Positions 47,271 to 59,700 of a DNA stretch of 64,000 bases are shown here, piece after piece. Each line of letters starts with the position of its first letter. The first letter of the stretch is position 1. The notes under the pieces are model-generated. The model did not search any database. It was not told the origin of the DNA and saw only the letters and a program-made list of their open reading frames with translations. A program made the position numbers and the translations under genes. The stretch is from Chaetoderma sp. LZ-2023a (Eukaryota; Mollusca; Caudofoveata; Chaetodermatida; Chaetodermatidae), in assembly GCA_034401795.1 (NCBI GenBank), contig CM067370.1, positions 53,041,380 to 53,105,379 of the forward strand, written 5' to 3'.

Positions 47271-48989
47271 TATATACACCTAAAAAAAAGTAAGTCCCCC
47301 TAAATATGGTCTAATTTTTTCTAAGATATATATATCTGATTGTAATAAAAATTCTCACAGGTGATTAGTGCCACTATAGCGCTAATATGTGAAATCGATT
47401 ACCTCATAAGGTCAGTCATACCTGACCGAGCACACACTAAATGCAATAGTTGTCCATTTAAAAAATTGCGAAATTGGACATGGCCTTTGCCAGAGGAATA
47501 TCACTGAATCTGTCACTAGTTGTGCATAGAGTAACGTGTTCGCAGTTCTGTGCTTCAATAATGCCACGTTTATCAAACCAGGATAGGGCAATTGCCATTG
47601 GTCTTCTGGAGGCCAATTTCGGTGTGAAGCAAGTTGCGCGTAGAATGGGTGTTACCCCAAAAGCAATAAGAAAGTTGTGTCACAAATTCGAGCAGCATGG
47701 TGAGGTAAATCACCAACCGAGAAGTGGCAGACCAATGGCCACAACGCAACATCAAAATCATTTCATTACAAACATAGCACATCGAAACAGAATTTCAACC
47801 GCCCCGCGCCATCAGGGATCAGCTACACGCAGCTGCTGGAGCTGGAGCCAGAAGACTCAGTGATCAAACGGTGAGAAACCGTCTCCGTGTTGCTGGACTG
47901 CATGCTCGATGCCTGGTCAAGAGGCCAGCCTTGTCATTACGCCATAAACAAGCACGGCTTGAATGGGCCAGAGACCACGTATGCTGGACAAGGCAGCAGT
48001 GGGCAAACGTCATGTTTGGTGATGAGACGCGCGCCTGCCTTCGCCACATTGATGGAAGGTCTCGGGTTTGGCGGCGTCGTGGTGAACAATATGCTGAATG
48101 TTGTGTGCAGCCTACCACAGCATTTGGGGGAGGAAGTGTGATGGTGTGGGCAAGGATCAGTACAAGAAGAAAAACCAAACTTATTCCAATCAATGGTAAC
48201 CTTAATGCCGAGCGCTATCTTGCCGAGGTCCTGGAGCCACATGTACTGCCGTATGCTACTGCCATAGGTGATGGTTTTGTGTTCATGGATGACAATGCAC
48301 GTCCGCACCGGGCAAGAATTGTGAATGACTTTCTTACTAACCATGGCATCGAGAGGATCGTGTTGCCAGCAAACTCGCCGGATCTGAACCCAATAGAACA
48401 TTTGTGGGACCAATTAAAGAGAGCGGTGTACCGGCGAGTGACTGACGTCACTGTTCTTGGTGACATCTATCAGCTGTTGCAGGAGGAGTGGATGGCGATT
48501 CCACAACATCGGATCACCCACCTCATCAACAGCATGAGAGCACGTTGCAATAATGTGATAGAGAAAAATGGTGGATACACTCAATATTAAATGTGATCAA
48601 GTCCTTTGTTGACAGTTTGTTATGATGTAACACGTCTTTTGACATTTTGAAATGAAATCTTTATTATGGTTTACAAGTAATTAAATTAATGGATAGTCAA
48701 TACTGTTACTGAAAAACCTGCATTCTACACTCTAACTGTTGTTATGATTCTCTTGTTACTGAATAAAATCTGTATTGTTTGTTCTCTGCAATTTTTTAAA
48801 TGGGTCAATTTTGCATTTAGCGTAAGTGCATTGAGGCAAAACACGACATATGGGATAAGCTTTATCGCTGATTGTTGCCATAGTCGAACTAATGATCTGT
48901 GCGAAATTTCATTACAATTAAATACATCTTTTAGAAAATATTGGCCAATATTTAGGGGGGGGGGACTTACTTCTGTTGAGGTGTATATA
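47271..48989 (+). mobile_element. Tc1/mariner-type transposon
   Basis: Terminal inverted repeats begin TATATACACCT and contain AAGTAAGTCCCCC, at both ends. The right repeat has an expanded G run (48955-48964). TA flanks are consistent with the Tc1 target duplication. It is about 1.7 kb, with one transposase gene inside. Confidence 0.85.
47558..48590 (+). pseudogene. Tc1-type DDE transposase, one frameshift
   Basis: The start is chosen at ATG 47561 or the upstream ATG 47480; the N-terminal paired-type helix-turn-helix has L-S-N-Q-D-R-A and R-R-M-G-V-T-P-K-A-I. A one-base shift near 47800 moves the frame. The catalytic part follows with F-G-D-E-T-R (first Asp), M-D-D-N-A-R-P-H-R-A (second Asp) and N-P-I-E-H-L-W-D (Glu), with 34 residues between second Asp and Glu, the DD34E spacing of Tc1. 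The C-terminus is complete to TAA 48588-48590. Apart from the shift it is remarkably intact, suggesting recent activity. Confidence 0.92.
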
Positions 48990-49257
48990 AGCACACACCA
49001 CTTCTCAGAGATGCTGTTTGAATAAAAAACTCCCCTTTTGTGTGATATCTCGCGAGAACGCCGCCGCTCAAAACTGGAGTTAGATAGGGGATATGCTTTT
49101 TAGAATAGTTTTGCCCTTTTGAAACTGCTAAGAGACCAATGGAACTCATATGCCAAAGATAGGGGACATAGGGTCACATAGGCCAGTATTAGGAGGAATA
49201 CGGTAAAATAGGACAATTATTTAGAGCGTTTGCGCTTTTCTCTTTGAATAACACCAT

Positions 49258-49424
49258 TTATTTTATTTTTTTACATCTTGCCAAGTTCTCTTGCGGTTGT
49301 TCGCCCTGTACTTTGAGAATTCTATGTATGATTGACATAATGTTTTTTCCTGGAGCTTTTAGCCATTTTACGTCATCTGAGAAGAAGTCCTCAACCTCCT
49401 TACTTTCTTCTGGTGACCATTTAA
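49258..49424 (-). CDS. Possible terminal exon of a nuclear protein (SET gene or other)
   Basis: On the - strand the acceptor TTGTTTGTTTCAG is followed by K-W-S-P-E-E-S-K-E-V-E-D-F-F, then K-A-P-G-K, and a basic end before TAA. The Trp-Ser-x-Glu-Glu opening resembles the Myb-like C-terminal region seen in some invertebrate multi-domain proteins. It is the next plausible exon after the SET exons on this strand. However, it begins in a phase that does not follow directly from exon 55241-55430, so another exon must intervene or it belongs to a different gene. Confidence 0.4.
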
Positions 49425-50054
49425 CTGAAACAAACAATATGAAAATATGCTTGTACAAATTAAAACAAGGCAGAACAATAAATTGATGTATGCTTCTCGA
49501 AGACATACACTGCAGAAAAAATAATTTCCACCGGATATATGTTAGCAACTTAGATTTTGCTTGGCACCATATGTTAACGGGATGGAATAATAAAGTTACG
49601 GTCCGGACAAACTTGTAACTATATGCGCCACCAAAATGTTTCTGCCCGCATAAAATATGACTTTTAACCTTTGGGTCACATGATGGCAGCCAACTTTTAG
49701 CAAACCACTACAATCACTTGGAACTACCATGAATGTTGACCTGGAAGGCTTTGACAGCGAGTGTAGGCAAAAGGCCTCAGTTAACTGAGCGTTGCAAGAC
49801 CCACATGTAAAACAAGAGATCCAAGAATGGATCTTGGCGCTCACCAGAGGATACATAATATATAAGTATGTATTTATTTTATTGATGCAGTGGCAACATG
49901 CGGCTTCAATTTCCACATGCTAACCCCGCCGACAGTCATGCACCCATTAGTTTAATTTGTTGATCACCATCTCCCCGGTCGGGCATCAAACCGCCATACC
50001 ACAACTCCGCATGGCATCAGCAACCAGACATCTTTCCCCCGGACCAGCACGTGT

Positions 50055-50332
50055 ATGTCAAAATTGTAAATTTTCAAATTAAATTAAAAGATGAACTGGG
50101 GTTCATTTTTAAACAAATTTGGTGGAAGATGGTGCAACATCGTCCAACAAAATTGTTTAAAAATGTACACCCTTTTCTTTACTATTGACTATATATAGTC
50201 AATAGTAAAGAAAAGGGTGTACATTTTTAAACAATTTTGTTGGACGATGTTGCACCATCTTCCACCAAATTTGTTTAAAAATGAACCCCAGTTCATCTTT
50301 TAATTTAATTTGAAAATTTACAATTTTGACAT
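50055..50332. repeat. 278-bp perfect palindrome
   Basis: Every base from 50055 to 50193 pairs with 50332 down to 50194 with no spacer. The ends read ATGTCAAAATTGTAAATTTT, next to CAGAGTGCTAAGAGTTAA on the right. Diverged relatives of one arm occur at about 50760-50940 and 54570-54700, indicating a foldback family. Confidence 0.95.
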
Positions 50333-50939
50333 CAGAGTGCTAAGAGTTAAAACATCATCTTCTGTACATATTTATTATTAATTCTCAACGTTACCAAACA
50401 CGTTTTTATTTGGAACACCTAGTCCAGATATAGTTCAGTGGAACACAAAATAGTTCTCCTTTTCCAATTCGACCAGGGGTGGGTTGGGGGTGGGGGGGGG
50501 GGGGGTGTATCGAAATCGGCGTGCGAAAGAAATTCGCTCCAGGGACAAATCAGCCAAATTAACAAACAAGAATTCCGCGGAATTAAATGTCTCGTCTATC
50601 GCCACATTTTCAGTGGCCATGACCATTGACCTTAATGTCATCATGTTGTTTCTTAACTGTATCGCTAGACATGTATCCAAGTATGGTTTCAATAGGATTA
50701 ATCAATCCTGATAAATAAGCTGACAAATAATGTTAACTCTTACCACTCTGAATCTCTGATGTCAAAACTTTAAAATTTCAAAATTAAAAATTAACCGGTG
50801 TTCATTTTTCGATAAATTTGGCAGGAGATGCTGCTGTTGTAGACAGCAACATCTTCCACCAAAATTGCTGACAAAATATACACGAGTTTCTTTGCTATTG
50901 GTACATTAAAATATAGAACATTGGCATCAGAGTGGTAAG

Positions 50940-53830
50940 GGTTATGAGGAAAAATTGAGCATTGAAAAACAAAGTATTGTATCAAGATCAAAATGACCGT
51001 GACCTTTGACCCCGTGTCTTCATTATCACCCCGCTGCTCCCTAAGTGCCAAAGTTTGGTTGGTATAGGCTTAAACAATCTTGAGATATAAGTCGAGAAGT
51101 TTTGCTAAATACAAAAACTTAACATTGAAACAAGAATGGTAAAGCATGATATTATTGACCACTGGATACATATTTTGATACTTAAAATGCAAACTACTTG
51201 CATAATCATTATAATTATGAACTAAAGAGGGAAGTGGATGTGGTGAGAGAATTTTGGTAATGTCCATACACTGACTCCTATGATCGCTTATTTTGTAATT
51301 CTTTGGAGTCCTCATTGCCTATAAAACCGAGTCATTATCAATTAAACAAGAGCTCCGCAAACGGCGCATAATATCCCATTATGACAAACCAATAAATGAG
51401 AGCTATCAGAAAATATTTCTTCCTCAGCCCCATCAGACCAGTCATCCTTATGAAGTGTCAAAGCGATCCGTTAAACGGTCAAGGACGTATTGTCCGGAAA
51501 CCAATTTTCAAGATGGCTGCCGCTGACTGGCGGCCATATTAGATTTCGGATCATCGTAAATTTCGATACGTTTCTTCACCAGACATATTCCAACGACCGT
51601 AGGAAGTGATCCAATAATTGAAATCCAGAAACCAACTTTCAAGATGGCAGCCCATGGCTGGCGGCCATCTTGGAGTTCGGATCATCGTCAATTTCGATAG
51701 GTTCCATCTCCACACCTAGTCCAACTACCCTATGAAGTTTCAAAGGGATCCGATAAACGGTAACGAGGCTATCATTTGGAAACCAATTTTCAAGATGGCC
51801 ACCAGTGACTGGCAGCCATCTTGGAGTTCGTATCATTGTCAATCTCGATAGGTTTCATGGTCGCTGGTGGCTGGCGGCCCTCTTGGATTTCGGATCATCA
51901 TCGATTTTGATAGGTTTCTTCCACAGACCTAGTCCCACCATCCTATGAAGTTTCAAAGCGATCCGATAAATGGTAACAGAGTTATCATCCGGAAACCAAT
52001 TTTCAAGATGGCTACCGGTGGCTGGCGGCCATCTTACAGTTCGTATCATTGTCAATCTTGAAAGGTTTCATGGTCGCTGGTGGCTGGCGGCCCTCTTGTA
52101 TTTCGGATCATCATCGGTTTTGATAGTTTTCTTCCACATACCTAGTCCCACCATCCTATGAAGTCTCAAAGCGATCCGATAAATGGTAACAGAGTTATCA
52201 TCCAGAAACCAATTTTCAGGATGGCTACCGGTGGCTGGCGGCCATCTTGGATTGCGGATCATCGTCAATTTCGATAGGTTTCTTCCCCAGTCCTAGTCCA
52301 AACATTCCATAAAGGTTCAAAGTGATCTGATAAACGGTAACAGAGTTATCATCCGGATTATACTGTGGCCTTTGACCCCCATAACCTTGACGTCATAACC
52401 GCTTTATTGGTGGGCTGCTTCCATTCAATGTATATTGAATATATACCCAAGTTTGGTTCCAATTGGATCAGGCATTGCTGAGATATAAGGCAATAGATTT
52501 TGTTTAATGCAAAAACTTAACGTAAAATATTAACAAAGATTATACCGTGACCTTTGACCCCCATAACCTTGACCGCATGATGTCTGCATCAGCATGGTGC
52601 TTCCTTTTGAGATATATCAACAGGTAACCAAGGTTGGTTCCAATTGGATTAGGCATTGCCGAGATATAAGGCAATAACTTTTGTTTAACGCAAAAACTTA
52701 ACGTAAAATATTAACAAAGATTATCCTGTAACCTTTGACCCCTGTAACTTTGACCTCATGGCCTATTTATCAGCGGGTTGCTTCCGTTTGATGTATATTA
52801 CCATGCACCCAAGTTTGGTTCCAATTGAATCAGGCATTGCCGAGATATAAAAACTTAAACGTTTATGCCATCGCCGCCGGAAAAGCGATACCTGTCTCGA
52901 TCCTGCTTCGCAGGCGAGACAAAAACAGTTGTGTAACAAAGTCAAAGTGGCCTTGACCTTTGACCCTGCGACCTCATAATCATCCTGCTGCTCCCTAACA
53001 GCATAGACAACCATGTGCCCAATGGTTGGAATAGGCTTAAACAATCACTAGATATAAGCCAAGAACTTTTTGCAAAAACTTAACATTGAAACAAGAATTC
53101 CGAGGAATTATATGTCTCGCATATCACCACTTTTTCAGTGACAGTGACAGTGACCTTTATCAGTAGACATATATCCAAGTTTAGTTTCAATAGGATTAAT
53201 AAATCCTGATAAATAAGCTGACAAATAATGTTAAGAGTAAAAATTAAATGCTATACGCAAATGCTTAATGTTAAAAAAAACCCAGCCATTTATCAAGGTC
53301 AAAGTGACCTTGACCTTTGACCCTGTGACTTCATCCTCATCCTGCTGCTCCATAACACCGTAGGTGACCATGTGCCCAAGTTTAGTTGGAATAGACTTCA
53401 ACAATCTTGAGATATAAGCTAAACGCAAAAACTTAACATTGAAAAGTTGTATCAAGGTAAAATTGACCTTGACCTTTGACCCTGTGACCTGACTATCATC
53501 CTGCTCTTTCCTAACAGTATGGGCAACCATGTGTCCAAGTTTGGTAGAAATAGGATTAAACAGTCTTGAGATATAAGCCGAGAAGTTTTGTCAAACGCAA
53601 AAATTTAATGCTGAAAAAAACAGAGTTTTGTATCAAGGTAAAATTGACCTTGACCTTTGACCTCATACTCATCCTGCTGTTTTCTAACAGTGTGGGAAAC
53701 CATGTGCCCAAGTTTGCTTGAAATAAGATTAACCAGTCTTGAGATACAAACCGAGAAGTTTTGCTAAACGCTTAAACTTAACGTTGAAAAAACAGTTTTG
53801 CATATGTCTTGCTTTTTCTGCAGAGGCAAG
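50940..53830. repeat. Dispersed/tandem repeats rich in AGGTCA-type words
   Basis: Diverged units of roughly 150-200 bp contain, in order, CAAGTTTGGTT-like, TTGAGATATAAGCC-like, CTAAACGCAAAAACTTAA-like and TGACCTTGACCTTTGACC-like words. Clear TGACCTTTGACC copies lie at about 50997, 52369, 52549, 52952, 53308, 53466 and 53646. The strongest block is 52360-53830, interrupted upstream by the 213-bp repeats. No coding potential. Confidence 0.8.
51480..52340. repeat. Tandem repeats with TGGCGGCCATCTTGGA motif, 213-bp period in part
   Basis: GGAAACCAATTTTCAAGATGG and variants occur at 51496, 51627, 51778, 51991 and 52204. The last three are 213 bp apart and closely alike; the first two units are shorter and more diverged. 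Confidence 0.9.
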
Positions 53831-55240
53831 ACAAAAATCTCACCTTACATTTATTAGTTCCTGAATGCATATGGTGATTAGTAAACAGTTAATTTATTGG
53901 TCAAATTGTTTTAAAAGCATTATCTTCTGTACATATTTATTATTAATTTGCGATATTGGCATTCCTGACACGTTTTTGTTTTGTATGCCTCCTAGTCCTG
54001 ATAGTTCAGTGGAACACAAGTTTTAATTTGTCATTTTGATGTCATTTCTGCATGTGCGCTTCATATTCATAGTCCCAATAAATATTATCGATAGGAAGAT
54101 ATCTATCAATTTTACATTAATCCATCAACAAGTGAAGAAACAAATGTATCTTCTCCATAGGGTTCAATAGTCTAAAATGTCTAAATAAACCAGAGTCATG
54201 GCCCTTGTTTAAAGGTATGCCCTCTTTATATTAATACATTAAGGATGATGGCAGATGTCTGCCAAATTTGGTTTTAATCCATCGATAAATGACGAAACGT
54301 CCTACAAACGTGTTTTCCACATAGGCTTCAATACATTGAAAATATAGCAAGGGCCATAACCACGCTATTTGAAGATGTGACGACATCACATTCATAGTCA
54401 CTAGAGATATTGCCTATAGGAACATATAAGCAAAATTTGGCTTTAATCCATTGAAAAATGACGAAATGTGCCACAAACATATTTTCACCATAGGCTTTAA
54501 TATCTAGCAATAATAAAGCAAGGGCCATAACTCTGCTATTTGAAGGCATGGCCGCATCCTCTTAACCCTTAGCACACTGGTGTCAACATTCTATCTTTTA
54601 CGGTGTCAATAGCAAAGAAACTGGAGTACATTTTCCAACAATTTCAAATTTTAATTTGAAAATTTAAAATTTTGTCATCAGAGTGCTAGGGGTTAAGAGC
54701 CCAAATAGATTTTGCTTAAAGGAGTAGATCTGCTAAGTTTTGTCACTGTATGTGAAAAACTAATAAGAGTACAGCACAAATATATTACTATTGGCACAAA
54801 TGGGAAAATTGACCGTTGACCTGTTTTCAAGAAACTAGGTCAGTCTAGACTGACCTAGTTCTTACAGGTGTGGTAGCTTATGGCTGTAGGTAACCACCCA
54901 CCAAATTAGAAGCCAATACCTCAAGAAATAATGAAATGTGCCACATATGTAGTACCTTTCCCCATTGGGTCCTATACTGAAGAAAATTTGCAAGGGGGAT
55001 AACTCCGGTTTTTTTATATCGAATCAGCCTCATCTTCAGAATGCATACATTAAATGCATACATGAACATTTTGACCAAGTTTGATCTAAATCTGCCCAGA
55101 AATAACGAAACGTGCCACCATTATTGACGATGCACAGCCGGACAGGGAGTGATCTCTATAGCTCAGCTGACTGACAAGTCAGCTGAGTTAAAAAGGGAGC
55201 AACATTCTAAAAACTTCTGTCACATTCTAAACCTACTTAC
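53830..55240. other. Non-coding stretch with dispersed repeats
   Basis: No gene. It contains repeated CAAGGGCCATAACT/CTGCTATTTGAAG words (about 54340 and 54520) and a copy of the foldback family with TTAACCCTTAGCAC...GTGCTAGGGGTTAAG ends at about 54563-54698. Confidence 0.5.
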
Positions 55241-55430
55241 CTTTCGCCAAAATGCGGTTGTATCCCCGTAATCCTATTGCAACTCTTCCCCTGTCTTCAA
55301 AGGACGAAGTGCAAATAGACAAAGATGAGGTTTTCCCTCCACCTCCACAATCTACATCTTACAGTTTGGCCTCCTCTTGCTGTCATTCACCAAACGTCCG
55401 AGGCTGTTCGTCTGGTATGTTGCATCAATA
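55241..55430 (-). pseudogene. SET-domain exon 2 (KMT5A-like) with two in-frame TAG codons
   Basis: On the - strand the acceptor TTTTTTGTTCAG precedes 190 bp reading I-D-A-T-Y-Q-T-N-S-L-G-R-L-V-N-D-S, R-R-P-N-C, C-L-F-A-L-R and G-D-T. This is the catalytic half of a SET domain, with the cofactor-binding N-(H/D)-S block. The exon ends at a perfect donor (AAG/GTAAGT). Its first base completes a Cys codon begun in exon 61524-61686. Two TAG codons lie in frame, one right after N-C-K-M and one immediately before D-Y-G-D. The active site could not be translated, so the locus is a pseudogene or a very recent loss. Confidence 0.8.
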
Positions 55431-55849
55431 CTGAACAAAAAATGTGAAAACTTGCAAAGACATGTAGCACAGTGGTGAATAAAGTCCTTTATACATTTTT
55501 ATATCAGTTAAATAAACTAGACAAGCGAGATCAGTAAAAATGATGGATGCTCCCCGAATTTCAAAATAATTTCCACCAGACATATGTTAGGTTAAACTAA
55601 ACGCAAAACCAAATGTTGAAAATATTTTCACAGTGACCTTGACCTTTTCACCGCAAAGGCAATATGTCAAGCCCATTCAGTATAGGGAAGTGTGTCCAAC
55701 TTTTGGGCAATACAATACAACATATAAAACACTAAGTCTAGGCAAACGTAAAATGTTAATTGCTGATGAGTTTTTGTAAACGTCACAATGACCTTGAGCT
55801 TTTGAAGCCCATGGCCAGTGTGTATGCCCACTAATTATAGGGAGGCTTT

Positions 55850-56780
55850 TTGTCCAGGTTTGGGCCCAGTATGATTAAGCAAACCAAAGATATACCACAC
55901 TAAATTGAGCCAGTAAACGCAAATTGGACGCTGCTGCCACCGCCGACGGTATCACAATAGCTCGTTTTACTTCGTAAAGTCGGGGCCTCTTACGCTCACC
56001 TGGACCATTAGCATTAGACATGATGGATAATTTCTGGATAATCCAAGATGACCGCCAAAGTAATTGACCATTTGAAATCTCATTTGATTTCATGAAGCTT
56101 ATAATCATCATAGGATCGTTCTACGGTTTTACACAAAAATATTATGAATCAAAATTATATCTGGTAGTTATAGAGTCTACCACCTCAGGATCCTTTCAAC
56201 CAAATTTGGTTGAAAATCCCAGACTGTTATAGAAAAGAAGCAATTCGACCATTTCCGATACATTTTTCATTAAATCTAAGATTTTCTCCCATAAAATTGA
56301 TGAACCAAAATTCTGAATAGAAGTGCTAGACCGTATAGACATAGTCATTTGACCATTTTCTCACCCAAAGAAATCGATGGACGTTCTAGAGCCTATGACG
56401 ATCGGATCCTTTCAGCCACATTTGGTTAAAATCTATCTAGATGGTAAGGAGAAGCAATTTGACAATTTCCGGTAAATTGGTAATAAAATCTAAGGTTTTC
56501 ACCCAAAGATTTGACGAATCAAAATTTTGAATGGAAGTTCTAGAGCTTATCGCCATAAGATGCTTCCACCACATTTTGTTGAAATCTGTCAAGTGGTTAA
56601 TGAGGAGTAGCGTTTTAAAGCAATTGGACAATTTCCGGTCAATTTTTAATAAAATAAGATTTTCACACAAAAGTTTGGTGAGTCGAAATTCTGAATGGAG
56701 GTTCTGGAGCCTATGAACATAGGATCAGTTCAGCTAAGTTTGGTTGAAACCAGTAAAGATGATAAGAAGAAGCAATTATG
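55850..56780. repeat. Dispersed repeat shared with 63010-63330
   Basis: CTCACCTGGACCATTA at about 55996 recurs at 63014, followed in both places by ATGGATAATTT, ATCCAAGATGA/ATCCAAGATAC, TTGACCA and CATTTGATTTC...GAAGCTTAT. Within 56130-56780, diverged internal repeats of a TTTGACAATTTCCGG-like word occur. Confidence 0.7.
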
Positions 56781-56799
56781 AAAAATGTACCGAAAATTA

Positions 56800-59700
56800 T
56801 CAAAGGGCTCGGTGAGTTTCTTCTTCTTTTCGATCGCTGGTATCACACACGGAGAGCCGTTCTCAAGATGAAATCTGTGGTTTCCTGCAGTTCTTCCACA
56901 GGCCCATACAGCTTTTCAAGAAAAGAGGTTGACAAAGGCCAGATCTCTTCTCTCAGCAGCTGATACGTACTGCAACATTGAAGTATGTGCTCTGTGGTCT
57001 GTTCTGCTTCTCCACAAGGACAAGCGGGCGATGTCGTAAGGTGGAACTGCCTGTACATGTGTTGGTTTAGTCTGTTGTGTTCAGTTCTGAGACGAAAAAT
57101 GGTCACTTGCTCTGGCCTCGAGAGATAATGGTAGGCATCTTCTGATTGAGGTGTTCTATAGAGTGACTTGATGATAGTCTTCATCTCTGTATAGGTAACC
57201 ATGTTTTCTGTCTGATTCTCTTCTGCACCCACCTTTGCCATCTTGTCTGCTTCCTCATTTCCTTGGATTCCACGGTGTGAGGGGATCCACTGCAATGCTA
57301 TCCGAAAGCATTTGATGGTTTGTAGTGCTTCTTCAAGTTGTGGCAGCTTACCTTTGGTGATAGCCTCAAGAACGGAGAGGGCATCAGATAAAAAGACAAT
57401 CTGTGCAATAGGGTATGCGGTTCTGCTGATGGTATTAGCTGCATTAAGCAGTGCTTCGACTTCAGCTCTGTAGTTTGTGCAGTGTTTGCCTGTCGGTATT
57501 GCAGCTTGCTCATGTTGTCCGTTTGGATACTGTATGTGCAGTTCAGCACCTCCGCTCCGAATTGCATCTTTGGCTGATCCATCTGTGTAGATCCTTATCC
57601 ATGTCTCCTGAGGGTACATCTCTTCCAGCATGGCTAGGGTCAGGGCCTTCTTGCTCACATCACTGTGTTCATCTTTGGTTGCGAGATGAGGTACTGTGGT
57701 GCGAATAGCTATGCTCTCTAGTTTGTTTTCTCAGGGTCGAGGATCAAGTGTGTGGTTTGGGGCTTCTATTTGTGCTGGCAACATTTCTTGGTGTTTCCTT
57801 TGAAGTGGTTTTGTCCCTTTCACAAAACTTGATCTTTTAAGTCTTCCTGATGACAGCTGTGCTTGCCTGATCTTCATCGGGTGGTTGTTGAACGATTTGA
57901 ACTTTGCAGCTTGGATCAGTGCTTTGGATTCCCTTCCTTTACTAAGTAGGGGGATGCCTGCTGTCTGCTCCATTTTTTCTATTGGTGTTGATCTCATTCC
58001 ACCAGTGATGATGCGCAGTGCCTGGTTTTGTACTCTGTCGAGGTTCTGTTGATGAGATTTAGCTGCTGTCATCCATGAGCTGGATCCATACGCAAGGTGT
58101 GGTCGTACGGCACCTAGGTAGATGGTCTTGAGGATCCTTTCATTGGCACCCCACTTTGTTCCTGCCAGCTTCCTCACGATGTTTAGCTTTCTTCTGGCCT
58201 TTGCCTCTGCGCTCTGGATGTGCTCCTTCCATGTTAATCTTCTGTCATAGGTGACTCCCAGGTATGTCTGCTGGTCCTCATACGCGAGTGGAGTACCGCC
58301 CAGTGTCAGATTGCCAACCTTGGTTTTTGTGGACAGTGAGAATAGCATGGCTGATGATTTTTCTTTGTTGATGGTAATACACCAGCGACTGGCCCAAGCT
58401 GTAATTCTGTCCAAGGCGAGCTGCATTCTGTACGTGGCAGTCGTTGTGTACTCCTCTGTTCACCAAAGTCCGAGGTCATCTGCATAGAGGGCTGCTTGGA
58501 TCCCATTGGGCAGCTCTGCTACAATGTCATTAATGAAGAGTATGAACAGAGTTGGTGATAATACCCCGCCTTGTGGCACCCCTTGTCTCAGCAATACATT
58601 CTGTCCAGATTGTCCATCCACCAGCACCATAGCTCTGCGATTGTGTAGGTATGACTTGGTCCATCGGAACATGTTGCCACCGATGCCTGTGCGCCGGAGC
58701 TTCACGAGGAGGCCATCCTTCCACACCTTGTCAAATGCCTTCTGCAGATCGATAAAAGCAGCTAGCAATACGTTCTTGGCTTGAAAAGTGTTCTCTATGA
58801 CCTGTGCAAGATGTGTTGGTTGATCTTCTGTGCTCCTGTATCTTCTGAAGCCGGCCTGCTCTGAAACTATAATATTCTCCGACTCCAGGTACCACTGCAT
58901 CCGCTGGTTGATGATGCGCTCCATGGTCTTGCATATGCAGCTTGTAAGACTGATAGGACGGTAGCTCAGCACTTTCGTCTTGTTCTTCCCTTTTTTCAGA
59001 ATAGGGGTCATTCTGGCTTCCTTCCAGCACTGAGGAACTTCTCCATTGGTCCAACTGAGATTAAAGATGTCTAGCAACTTGCGGAGAGATGCATTACCAA
59101 GGTGTTGGATCATTTCATTCGTAATGCCATCTGGCCCAGGAGATTTCTTCTTCTTCAATTGGCGGATAGCCTTCTTCAGTTCTGCTAAACTAATGTCAAC
59201 TTTCATTGCATCATGAGTGTTGGTGTCTGTTCTTTCCTTTTGCTCTTTTCTAACCTCTTTTTGACGCATGCGTGGTATAGAAATGTTGCTTTCTTTTGCA
59301 TATGCCTTCGCAAAGGCATCTGCAGGCATCTTTCCTGTCAGTGTTTGTCCATCTTCTTCAAGAGTAATCTTCTCTCCCCCGACACCCTCATCATTCAGTG
59401 CTTTAGTCAGTCTCCATAGCTTCGTGGTGTCTCTCTCTAAATTAAACCCTGCAGTCTTTTCCCTCCAGCTTCCTTCTTTTGGCCTCCATCTTGGTCTTTA
59501 GATACCTGGCTTTAGTTTGTTGTAGCGTGAAGTGGTTTTCATGACAGGGATTACCCTCTGCATCTTCTCTGGCCTTGTCTAGTTTATCATGTGCTGCTTG
59601 CAGTTCTGTTGTCCAGTAGGGGCGGTAGTTTTTTCTGAACCCTCGAGGAATCGCTTCATTGGCAGCCTTGGGGATACTTGAATTAAATTCCTTGACCACA

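Larger units (their letters stand above)
46753..49203. mobile_element. Inverted-repeat element carrying a nested Tc1-type transposon
   Basis: TACCGTATTCCTCCTAATAC at 46753 and its exact reverse complement at 49184-49203 bound the region, with a few more matching bases inside. Between the ends, apart from the Tc1 element at 47271-48989, there is only about 700 bp of non-coding DNA. It therefore looks like a non-autonomous element or MITE that later received the Tc1 insertion. The superfamily is not assigned. Confidence 0.55.
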
